Source: Anaeramoeba flamelloides (lineage: Eukaryota > Metamonada > Anaeramoebidae). From it: a DNA stretch of 64,000 nucleotides. The stretch lies in NCBI GenBank assembly GCA_027625915.1, contig JANTQA010000023.1, positions 17,608,001 through 17,672,000 on the forward strand, written 5' to 3'. The translations under genes and the position numbers were made by a program. Each line of letters starts with the position of its first letter. Position 1 is the stretch's first letter. Below, piece by piece: positions 10,592 to 21,235 of this stretch. Under the pieces are notes generated by a model. The model was not told where the DNA came from. It worked only from the letters and a program-made list of their open reading frames with translations, and ran no database searches.

Positions 10592-11639
10592 TAAAAATAA
10601 AAATAAACTGGCATTAAAGATAATTTTAAAAAGAAAATTAATAAATTTTGATCAATAATTTTTTTTTTGGCGGGCAGCACATACCCTACCATGAAGTTTA
10701 TCATAAATAGAAATTTATTTTTCTAACCCCATATTAACCACAAAAAAAATAAATTTCAATTATAAACAATTACAAAATTTCCTGATTTACAATAAGCTAC
10801 TGATAAATTCAAATAAATTGAAGAAAATTTTTAGTTCAATTTCCATTTTTGTAATCAATTAACTCAACTAATAAAACAACTCAAGAGAACAAGAATCTTT
10901 TGAAAGTCAAACCAATTTTACAAAATTTCTTCACATTTAAATGTCTAGAGTGCTTTAATCAAAGCTTTTGTAAAAAAATTTGTAAAATGGAAAACGAATT
11001 AAAAATTTTCTGATATTTCTTTGAATTTATCAGTGTTATCAAAAAAAGAAAAAATTCGAAGAAATTAGATTAGAGAAAAAAATTATTCTTTCCTAAAGAA
11101 ATTCAAAAATTCAAATAAAAAATTAATTATATAGAAGAAAGGTCCAATTTAATTTTTACTTTGAAATAGTCTTGTCTTTTACTTTTTAAGGTGTTTAGAA
11201 ATTGAAAATCTTGAAAAAATTGATAAATTTTTTACATAAGTAAAGATTAGTTACAGTAAAAAATAATTTCTTGGGATTAAAAAAAATAATAATAATTAAC
11301 AATTTTCCAAAGTGTTGAATATCAATTAAATACTAATCAGTAAGGGATATGCGTTAAATCTACAAAAATCAATCATGAACAACTTGGAAATTTTTTAGAA
11401 AATTGTATCAAAGAGTTAAACTTGACTTTTGATTTAAATCCCTGTGAATTATTATTTTGAATATAATTGTTTCGGTTTTGGTACTTTTTTCTAAAAATTT
11501 TAAGTTTTTACAGGTTGATTTTTAGAAATCGATTTCAGACCACAAAGTTTTTTTTTATAATTTTTTGAATTTTTGGATGTTTTGTTAATATCTAAAGAAT
11601 CTGAGAAAATACTTTTTTTTATCAAATATAAACTTATAT
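10590..11639. other. Intergenic, A/T-rich
   Basis: No frame, RNA gene or clear repeat was recognised. Short blocks near 10.95-11.05 kb loosely resemble 21.03-21.10 kb. Confidence 0.35.
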
Positions 11640-12160
11640 TCAAATTTTTTTCAAGAAAATTATAACTTTTCAAATTTTTATCAAATTCTCATTTTATTTG
11701 AAATAGTCAATTTTCTTGGGATATACTGGCTGTATGTATTTAAAAACTCCTTTTCAGTTCGGTTAAAGCGTGTTCGGATAAACTTTAGTGGTTTGTATTG
11801 CATGTTAGAAAATTTTAAAAGAATTTTGAAAAAAAAAAATATGCAAGGAATTTTTTCTTATGTCAATTGTTTTTAGGGATAAAAATGACCATCTTAAATT
11901 TGGTGGTTAAAATTGTATTTTGAATAAAAAATTAAAAAAATATTTAGTATTCATGATTTCAACATTTTGGATTTTCGAAGATTTAGGTAATATAATATTT
12001 ACAATCAATAAATAATATACGAAGATTTTTTTTTCTCACAAACATGAAAAGTCATTAAAAACTTTCATAACGATAAAAAAATCCAGAAAATATCCAAAAA
12101 TAAGAAAAAATTCAATTCTACCAATTTTAAAATTTGATAATTTACCCTTTTTTAAATACT
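11640..12160 (+). repeat. Dispersed repeat P, copy 1
   Basis: It aligns, with divergence, to 40380-40890 in the same orientation. Shared blocks include GAAATAGTCAATT, ATTTAGTATTxxTGATTTCAA, TTTTGGAT, CATTAAAAA and ACCAATTTTAAAATTTxATAAT. Non-coding, class unknown. Confidence 0.6.
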
Positions 12161-12239
12161 AAAAATGATTTTTCGAAAAAGATCACCCTTATTTAATGAA
12201 TTTTTGGAAAAAAAAAACTAAATTAGAACCTTTGAATAA

Positions 12240-12600
12240 TTGAAATATTAATAATTGTTTATCTTTTACAATACCCAAAAAAACAAAAGAAAAATAATTA
12301 TTAATCAACTAAATCGAGAGTGTGTTAATAATTTTAAAGATGAGCTAACGAAACAATGTATTTGTAAATTTATAAAAATTCTATTAAGAATATTGATAGA
12401 TACAAGTGTCAGACAAAATTGACTAATTCTATTAAATTTTATCTATAAAAATGTATTCAACTTAAACTACGGAACAATCATTTTGTATAATTTTTTGATT
12501 GGAAGGAACATGTTACTGAATTCAAAAAAACGAAATGAAAACAAAAAACTGAAAATGAAAAAAATAATTTTTTTAAAATAAAAATTATTTCCAAATTAAG
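12240..12600 (+). repeat. Diverged direct repeat Q, copy 1
   Basis: It resembles 13850-14210 in the same orientation. Shared blocks include CAATGTATTTGTAAATTT/AAATGTATTGTTAAATTT, AATTCTATTA and GAAATGAAAACAAAAAACT. Non-coding. Confidence 0.5.
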
Positions 12601-13849
12601 ATTAAAGGGTTTTTTTATTATACTTTTAATTCAAAAAAAAAATGTAATTTAAGGTTTTATGTTTATTAAACAACTACTAATTATATTAAATCGTATTTAA
12701 TTGATTTTATACTAAAAAGAAAACAATTTTTTTCCCATCTAATATATTTAATTATTTAGTAATAATAAATAAGATAAGATTATTATTTTTTTTTTGATAA
12801 ATTTGGATTTTTGATATTGAGAATCAGGATTTTTTTATTATTATTTGGATTTTAGTACTGTTGATCTTCTAAAAAAATAGTTTTATTAATTCGGGTTTTA
12901 TGTTATTGAGATCCTATGAAATCGTATTTTTTAAAAGTTTTTGTTTAGATTTTTTTGAAAAAAAAAAATGTATTTTTTTTATATTTTTGTTTCTATCAGA
13001 CACTAGATGAATAGGGGGTGAAGATTCACAATCGGGGAGCGTATACTAAAAAAAGTTGTAAATTTTAATTTTTATTAAATTATAAGTATTTTTTACGATA
13101 TTTTTTCTTCGAAATAGAATAATCTTTATCGGTTGATCAATAATTAATATATGTGTTTGAATAAACTTAATTGGAATAATCACTGGTTATCAGTGAAACA
13201 AAAGAGAAGAATTATCTTTTTAAAATTGTATTTTTTTTTTTTTTTTTACTATGTTCAAGATTAAAATCTTTTAATAATTTTTATTATGTTTCCCAATCAT
13301 ATATAAGAAATGTTAAACAAAATGAGATTAATTATATTTATTTTTCTAGCAAATTGATAATTTGTGGGAGCTATACAATAAAATTGTTAATCTCAAAGTC
13401 GTTAATATATTACAGTGTAATTATTTTATTATAATGTCTATTAATTATGGTATAACTTTCATTTATAGGTTAAAACTATTGTATCACAAAAAAGTTAATT
13501 AAAACTGAAAAAAATATTTTTAATTAATAAATTTTGTGGGAAATAATTATCATTTGTTTTAAATTGATTTTTTTACTTTGTACTCCTTTAAGAATTTATC
13601 CACCAATTAAAAAGTCATTTTATTAATCATTTTTTTATTTAAGACAAAATTTTTTATGATATAACTTTTTGTTGAATAACAAACTGATGTCTAATAAAAT
13701 TATTTTTTTAAAAATAAACAAAAAAAAACAATAATATTAACCCCAATTCAAAATTTTTAATACACCAAAATTCAATTTGTTAAAAAAAACTTATTTAATC
13801 TGGTCAAGAAGAAATATAAAATAAAACCATTCACTAAAATGAAATTTTA

Positions 13850-14210
13850 ACCCTTTTTTATAAATTATAATACTCATAAAACCAAAAATAAATAATTATC
13901 GATACAAATAAATCAAGTCTTTTTTCAGATTTTTGGAGATGGGTTAAACAAAAAAATGTATTGTTAAATTTCTTTAAATTCTATTAGGATTTATTGATCG
14001 ATCAAAATCTTTGATACTATCAACTAATTTTATTTGAGTTCTTCTATTTGAAACAACTCAACTTTAACATAATTTCAATTGTTCTAAAAAAATTTTATCG
14101 AACAAAAAAGTTACGTAATTCAAAAAATGAAATGCAAACAAAAAACTAAAAGATGAAACAATAATTTTCATCTTTTACAAAAAATTAAAATTATCTCCAA
14201 TTTGAATGAA
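13850..14210 (+). repeat. Diverged direct repeat Q, copy 2
   Basis: Partner of 12240-12600. The sequence between and after the copies (12600-13850 and 14210-15430) is A/T-rich with no recognised gene. It carries a TA/TG microsatellite at about 14963-14996. Confidence 0.5.
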
Positions 14211-15433
14211 ATTTTAATATTGTGATGTTTGGATCGTGTTAGCTGTGTGGAAATGTTTGAATTTTAGTTTATAAAGTTTAAATATACACAATTACTGAAT
14301 TTTGTTTTAATTGGATTTAAAATTTATTTTTCCTTTTACTAAATTCAAATAATAACCTGAATGTGAATTCTAATTTCTAGATCCCATGTTTATACGTGTC
14401 TTATTTTGAAAATAAAATATTTTGTATTCTATCAACTAAATTGAAATTCTATATGTGTTTTCATCAATAAAAAAATTTCAAAAGTGTTTGTAACACTTAA
14501 GGAAATGTTTCATTGTTTTGAAGTAGTTTTTCAACAGTCGAGCCATATAGTTACAAATCTATTTTTTTGTTTGAAAAAAATATTATATTCTTTTTGTTTT
14601 TCTTCTGTTTTTTATCTTCTTTTTATTCTTCTTCTTTTCGAAAAATTACTTTTTTGAGGGATTCAATACCTGGTTGTATTGTTTTTTTTATGCATCATTT
14701 AGATCTCATGAAAATTTCTCTTTCATGTTATGAATTTGATTTTTGAAGGTAAAATAGTGTGATTAAAAAAATATTCTATTATGTATTTCAATTTATTTAC
14801 TGAATTGGTTTTGAAACTTTTTACTTTACTCTAAATTTGGAATTTTAATTATTGTGTCAAAAAAATTTTTCTATTTCTTTTCATTTTATTTGGCTGTAAG
14901 ATATTTTAAAAGGTAGAATTAATAGTTTTTAATCTTTTATATTGATTTTATTTGATATATAAATATATGTATATATGTGTGTGTGTGTGCGTGTGAATAT
15001 ATTAAAGATCGTTTACAAAAATATTTTCATATTTATTTTGTATTTTTCCAATATCCACACTTATTCAATGTATTTTATTAGTGAAAAATGTGTATTACTA
15101 TGTTAAAATTTACTTTTCAAAACACTTAACTGAAAAGGTATTTTTTCATAAAAAAAGTTTTAATTTACCAAAGAGAAAAAAAATATTTTCGAAATAAGTG
15201 ACTATATCTGTGAATTTGTAACATTTAGATATATAAAACTATTATCATTTATCTATAAAAAATTATTTTTAGCATCTGAATTATTCTTATAATGTCAGTT
15301 TTTTTTTGATATAAAAAATCGAAAATCGTTCAATATAATCTTCAATACTTGATCTTATAAGGAGGTAGGTTAATTTTGAGATAATCTCATTCAACTCTCT
15401 TGATTAAGTACTAATATACTTAAAAATTCTATT

Positions 15434-15448
15434 GGGGGGGGGGGGGGG
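15434..15448. repeat. Poly(G) run, 15 bases
   Basis: A pure run of 15 G in otherwise very A/T-rich intergenic DNA. A similar run of 13 lies at 26075-26087. Confidence 0.95.
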
Positions 15449-15612
15449 TAATACAATAGGTTGATATATAAAAAAAAAATCAAAGTTGCTTTAAAAAACA
15501 ACAATAAAAGACTGCCAATGTTAAGGTATTGGGGGATTGTCCTTAAAAAATCTAAAAAAAAATTATTGAAACTAAAAATTTTTATAGATTCTCTAATAAA
15601 GTAATGTTAAAA

Positions 15613-15857
15613 AAAAATCAATTGTATTTACCTCTTTTTTACTTACTTTCGCCTATTCTGAAAATATAATAGTACATTTAGACTAAACTCACTATTTGAG
15701 CAAAATGTTGTTAAAAGTGATTGGATCAAGAGAATTTTAATTTTCAAGTCTTTTAAAGGAAAATTATTACTATTGGAATAAAATAATTGACTTTTTCCAA
15801 AATTTCAAAAAAAAAACCAAATTTTAAATTTGAACAAGAATCATTGAATCAACATTC
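15613..15857. repeat. Left arm of inverted repeat around the Rab gene
   Basis: This arm is the reverse complement, with mismatches and small gaps, of 17871-18122. Well-matched blocks include AAAAGACTTGAAAATTAAAA, the stretch reading GTCAATTATTTTATTCC on the other arm, and AAGAGGTAAA. It ends about 140 bp before the Rab ATG, so it overlaps the likely promoter. Confidence 0.8.
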
Positions 15858-15998
15858 CTAAAGTCAATAAGTTTCCCTTTCGAAGTATAAGTAATTTTTT
15901 TTGATCATAAAATTTGGAGAGCCCTTAAATAAAAGGCAAAAATTGATCAACTTGAAACATTTTTTCCTTTTAAATCGATTACAATTTTTTTTTTTCTG

Positions 15999-16146
15999 AT
16001 GGCTGATCAGAAGATTGTTTTGCTTGGTGATTCTGGTGTTGGGAAAACATGCTTTGTTCATAAACTTGTTTATGATCGTTTTAATTCACAAGAACCATCT
16101 ACTATGGGGGCCTCATTCTTGAGTATTCTATTTTCATTCTTCAATC

Positions 16147-16177
<31 letters not shown>

Positions 16178-16810
16178 ACCAAATACTTAGTGCACCCAAT
16201 AAAACAACAACCATCAAATAAATCTTAATTTTCTAACTTTCAAATAGAAAAAACTTATGAAGCAAAAGGAAATAAAATCTACGAATTTGCTATCTGGGAC
16301 ACTGCTGGCCAGGAAAGGTTTGACAGTTTGGCAACCTTTTATACTCGTGACGCTGGTTGTGGTATAATTGTGTTTGATATTACAAGTCGTGCTTCATTTG
16401 AGGATCTTGATCGGCTTTATAAAAAGCTCGAGTATGCCGACAAAAGATGCTATTCAATCTTGGTTGGATCAAAATTGGATCTCGTCTTGGAAGAACCTAA
16501 TCTTCGTGCAATAACGAAAGAGGAAGCCCAACAATATGCCGACAAAAAAAATTCAACATTTTTTGAATGCTCTTCAAAAACAGGAAACAATATCCCAGAA
16601 CTTTGGGAGGAAATCGGGAAACAGTATGTCAGGATTAAACAAGAAAAAAAAAAAAACAAAAGAAATAAATTGAACAAAAAACTAGAAAAGCCCAGAAATA
16701 CAAACAATACTAACAACAAGACGAACAAAAAGAATCCAAAAGAAAAAATCCAAATTAAAGAAGAACAAATTGAAAAGAATAAAGCTAATAAGAGTGGTGG
16801 TTGTTGTTGA
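15999..16810 (+). CDS. Rab-type small GTPase, one intron
   Basis: Exons are 15999-16122 and 16248-16810, giving 228 residues. The intron (16123-16247, GTATTC to AAATAG) holds a long A run at about 16148-16174; splicing joins GASFL to KKTYEAKG in phase. The family controls vesicle identity and fusion by a GTP switch on membranes. Motifs: P-loop GDSGVGKT (10-17), switch I STMGASFL (34-41, like the Rab5/21/22 group), WDTAGQERF (58-66), SSK (150-152). The guanine-specificity motif is SKLD (116-119) instead of NKxD; the codon is a clear TCA, so nucleotide affinity or specificity may be altered. The tail from about 172 is a low-complexity Lys/Asn stretch ending GGCC, a double-cysteine prenylation site. 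The gene sits inside a 2.5 kb inverted-repeat-bounded interval. Confidence 0.92.
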
Positions 16811-16894
16811 TTAATTTTCAAAAAAAAACAATAATAATACAAAAAATAAAACACAAAAACCAATTCATTATTTTTTGTTAATCGTTTCAACGCA

Positions 16895-17130
16895 GAGTTT
16901 ACAATTAATTGTAAAATAAAAAGATCAAAATTTTCATTCAACTTTCCAAAAAAATTACATTTCAAGAATCAAAATAAATCAATAAAGACGCCAATTCTTA
17001 AAAGGGGAAGTTAATAATTTAAGATTGTTTATTGAAATAAAAATTTGAAATGTTTCCTTTAATCTAAAAAATCGTTTTTGTGGAAAGCTGAATGAAAATT
17101 TTGTTTCATTTATTTTGCAATTAATAGTAA
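16895..17130. mobile_element. MITE family O, copy 1
   Basis: The left arm has GATCAAAATTTTCATTCAAC followed by TTTCC, and the right arm the inverse (GGAAAGCTGAATGAAAATTT). It begins about 85 bp after the Rab stop codon. A second copy lies at 17452-17700, with a different element between them. Confidence 0.7.
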
Positions 17131-17192
17131 TTTGATCAAATCTTGCAATGGTGGGTTTAATAAAAAACAAAAATGAAATTCTTTTTTGAATA

Positions 17193-17442
17193 CTGTTAAA
17201 TCGAATTAATAAATGAAAATTTTTAGTTCACATCCCAAAATATTTTTCTAGTTTATATGTTGAAGAAAATCCAAAATCTTTACAACTTCATTTAGAAATG
17301 ATATATTTAGACAATAAACTAACTTCTTTAGTTAACCCTAATACAAAATTTTTAATATATTAAATTGATTGTAGCGGTAATAATTAATATTTGTTTTGGA
17401 AATTGAAATAAAAATTTTCATTTATTAATTGGATTATAACAG
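17193..17442 (+). mobile_element. TA-flanked MITE family B, copy 3
   Basis: It starts CTGTTAAATCGAATTAAT and ends ATTAATTGGATTATAACAG, with TA directly outside both ends (17191-17192, 17443-17444). It is 250 bp and the best-preserved copy of family B in the window. It sits between the two O copies. Confidence 0.8.
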
Positions 17443-17451
17443 TATCCCAAG

Positions 17452-17700
17452 CGTAATGTTAATTACAAAATAAAAGGAACAAAATTCTCATTCAGCTTTA
17501 CAAAACAATCAAAAACAAAACTTAAAATAAAATATCAAAAGGACCCAATTCTTCAGGGAAATAAATAATATCGAACTCCTTTGTAGAATTTAATTAAAAT
17601 TTCGTTGACTTTGCCATTTTTAAAACCTTTTTTGGAAAGCTGAATGAGAATTTTCTTGCATGTATTTTTCGGCAAATATGTTAATTATAAATTTAATACA
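17452..17700. mobile_element. MITE family O, copy 2
   Basis: Same family as 16895-17130. The left arm contains AAAATTCTCATTCAGCTTT and the right arm AAAGCTGAATGAGAATTTT. Both copies share the inner block CCAATTCTT. Confidence 0.7.
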
Positions 17701-17870
17701 ACAATATTTTCCATAAACCAACGCTTATCTTTCTTTTCTTTAAACATTAATTGAAAATTATATAAACATTGCAAGTTTTACGTTTGATTTTGTTGATTAA
17801 GGACTGTACTAATTTAGTGATCAGTGAATATTACTTTTACAGTCAAACGGTATATTTCTTGACTTAATAA

Positions 17871-18122
17871 AATGTTGAGTCAATTGGTTCTTGTTCAAAT
17901 TTAAAATTTGGGTTTTTTTTTTGAAATTTTGGAAAAAGTCAATTATTTTATTCCAATAGTAATAATTTTCCTTTAAAAGACTTGAAAATTAAAAATCCTC
18001 TTGATTTAACTACTTTCTACTATATTTTAAAATATTCTAGAGTTTAGTGTAAATATACAATTAAATATTTGAAAGAACAAGGTGAAAATAAGTAAACAAA
18101 GAGGTAAACAAAATTGATTTTA
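17871..18122. repeat. Right arm of inverted repeat around the Rab gene
   Basis: Inverse of 15613-15857. Arms plus interior span about 2.5 kb and enclose the Rab gene and three MITEs. Confidence 0.8.
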
Positions 18123-21100
18123 ATTTTGCAATGTATATTTCTGAGAGAAAGGGGTTAGGGGCTGGAGTGGTGAGAAAAGACATCTTAAAATTTTTTTATC
18201 TTCACTTTTTATAAAACTTTATTTTTTGAAAAAACTTGGTAAAACAAAAATTACTCGCTTGTTGAAAATAGCTGTAATCCAAATCTAATTTATTACTTTT
18301 GTTTTTGAATTTGTATATTTTTTGTAGTAGAGGTCAATTAATCAATATATATATACATTTAAATCTTTTGTCTCATACACATTTTACTTTAAATTCACTT
18401 AATTGGTCTATTTATTTCTTTCATTTTTGTGATTTCTATGATCTTGTGAAAAATAATGATTTAATCTATGTTTTAACAAGAATTGTTTTATTTCGAGGAA
18501 AAATTTTGATAAAAAAAGTGTGAATAATTGGAATGAAAAGTATAATCCCTTTAAAAAGGTGAAATTTTTTTTTTTTGCTTTTTTTAGAGTAGGAAAGTTT
18601 TTTAGAGTTTTATGTTTTTATAAAGTGAAAAATTTTTTTAAAAACAAGTGTTTTTTTTTGATATTCACCCCTCTATACCACATTCAACGGTTGATCATTC
18701 ATCTATATAAAACATAAAGCTTTCAAAAAGTTCGATACAGATAACTCATTTAATCTTTTAAAAGAGAAAACTTGATAAAAGTTTTATAAAAGCCTTCGCT
18801 TTTTGAAAACTAATACTATTGTAATTTTTTTAAAAAATAATAAATACATATTTTTATTTGAAAATTTTAACGGAATATTTCTGATAAATTCAAAATAAAA
18901 AGAAAAAAAAATACATGTGTGGGGCAATAAAATATTTAAAAATAGTCAGGTTAAATATGATTATAAATAATTTACGATTTGAACACATAATATATTATTT
19001 ATTGTATCTATTTTTGTACATTCTATATGATGCAAAAAATCTTTGAATTAAAAACTCTTCATAAAATTGGATATCTATTGTGAGGCTTTTCTAAAGGGAA
19101 GTGACAATAATTTTTGTTATAATATTCAACTTTAATGTATTTTTTGGAATAGATAAGAACTAATAGTTTTAAAAATATTATGTTCATTTAATAAAAATGA
19201 AAAAAAAAAAAATAATTAATTTATGAAATATTTTCTATAATAAGTATTTCTGGATTCAAAAGAAGTGAGAAAAATAGATTAATTAACTCAATTCTTTTTA
19301 ATTCTCAAAAAAAAAAAAAAAAAAAACTGAGAGTGTCCTATGTTTTCGAGGATTCGACAGAATCGAGTAAAATGTATAGGGATTACCAAATTCTTTGAAA
19401 TTCTTAAAAAAACTAATGAAAAGTGTCTGTCGAGTAACTAGGTTCCCCAATTTAAAAGAATAAAGTAAAATCTATTTTATTTTACTTTATTCTTTTTAAT
19501 TCTGAAAAACTTGAAGGTGGTTTTTTTGTACTTTTTAGAATAAACTGAAAATTTATTTAAATTTTCTGTTAATTTCCAAAATTAAAAAAAACCTAACAAA
19601 AAGAATCAAAAAATAATTTTTTATTTTCAATTTAAACCAATAAATTATTCTTTAAAAAATCAAAATAATTGATTCCCTGCTTGAAAAATATTGATTAAAT
19701 TTGAAATTCTTTTGAATAGATAATTAAATAACCTTTTGAGCTGTGAAAAAATATATATATTAGAAAAAATTACTATTAAAAAGGAAAAAAAATATTAAGT
19801 AACCTAAAAAATTCCATTTTTAAGGACTGTGTTCCCATCCTTGAGGTGGTTGATTAATTGTATTATTTCACTTTTACTTCTCAGAAAAAAAATTCACAAG
19901 CAAGAAATTGGACAAAAAAAAAAAAACATTTTTTGTCCTTTACCTTTTCATACAAACCGTTTTTCTTTGTTTTTCAATAAAAAGGGAAAGTGAAAATAAC
20001 AAAGAAAATAATTACGAACAATATTTTTGGGGATTTTCAAGTGCGAGTCCCAATTTTGGAACATTTCAAACTTGTAAAAGCAAATTTAAAAAATATTTAA
20101 ATCGGCCCTAGAAAATAGTGGGACTTCAAAAAGTTGAAAGGTAAATTCTAAAATATTAAAATCAAAAATTTGGATGATCTAACAAGGTAAAAATTGTGAA
20201 AAGTGTTAAAATTGTAAAAATTTCACATTTTTTTTGAAAAGAAATTCTCCTTGGACTAATATTAGTTATATTACATAACTCTTTCAAGGTTGATTTTATA
20301 CATTATTTCACTATTTTCACCTAAAAATCTAGTACTTAGATTTAAATTTTAAAATAAATTTTAAAAAAATAATCAAAGATCTCTTATTAACCAATAATAT
20401 TTGTTATAAGTGAAGTTATCCAAAAGTGCAAAAATAGCAAATGTTTATTTTTTTTAGAAAATTTTTTTTTATTATTCTGAATGGTTGACTCAAGTACCAA
20501 AAGAAAAAGGGTAGAAGATAGAAATTTCATCTAAAATTCACACTTAAAAAGATATATCATTTTGTATGAAACAGATCGAAATAAAACCTACTTTCGAATC
20601 TATTTCAATGTTGTAAATACAACGAAACGGTTTTGATTTTCAGATCTTTCAATTTATTTTTGTTTTTTCAGACATATTATTATTTGTTCCACTCATTTAA
20701 AACAATTTTTTTTTTATAATTAGTTTAAATAGCTTTATTTCAATCAATTTAATCAATTTTAAAGATAAAAAACAATTGAATATTATTTCAAAACAGGATT
20801 CTGGAATAGTTTTATAGAGAACAAATCCAAGAAATTAATGTGTGACTTTTTTTGTGTATATTGATTAATGGCAATTTATGTTGTGAAATTTTTACTTGAT
20901 TTTCCATTTTTGAAATTTTTATTCCCAAGCTTTGAATAAAGAATTTTATGAAGTCAAGTGTGAAGAAACTCTCTAAAATTAGTTGTTCTTCAAAATATTC
21001 TTTGTCATGGACTGTTTAGCAAGGAACAGCTCAAAAATTTTATAAAATGGAAATTGAACTCAGCATTATTGGCAATTTATTAGAATTTATCAGTATTTCA

Positions 21101-21235
21101 AAATTGGGACATTTTTCAACATTTTTATCAAACATTATTATTTTTACAAAATTTTAGAAAAGAGAAGATAAACCTCAAAAGAGAACTTATTCTGAACAAA
21201 AATTGATCCAACACCGTATCTTTTTTGAAGTTATT
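18123..21235. other. Gene-free stretch
   Basis: Short open frames at 18299-18717 and 19908-20111 look like chance A/T-rich frames. A perfect hairpin lies at 19454-19496 (AAAAGAATAAAGTAAAAT and its inverse). It belongs to a loose family with related hairpins near 34.0 and 53.2 kb. No other gene was recognised. Confidence 0.4.

Noticed and set aside
10668-10690. GGCAGCACATAC resembling part of U6 RNA
   Set aside because: The rest of U6 does not follow.
10450-10704. Reverse frame with a long Ile run
   Set aside because: Translation of the AAT microsatellite.
18299-18717. Two short open frames
   Set aside because: Phe/Lys/Leu-rich composition typical of random A/T-rich sequence, with no ATG for the first and no family features.
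19908-20111. 67-residue frame ending FKKYLNRP
   Set aside because: Begins with TTG in an A run; a slight coding look but no supporting feature.
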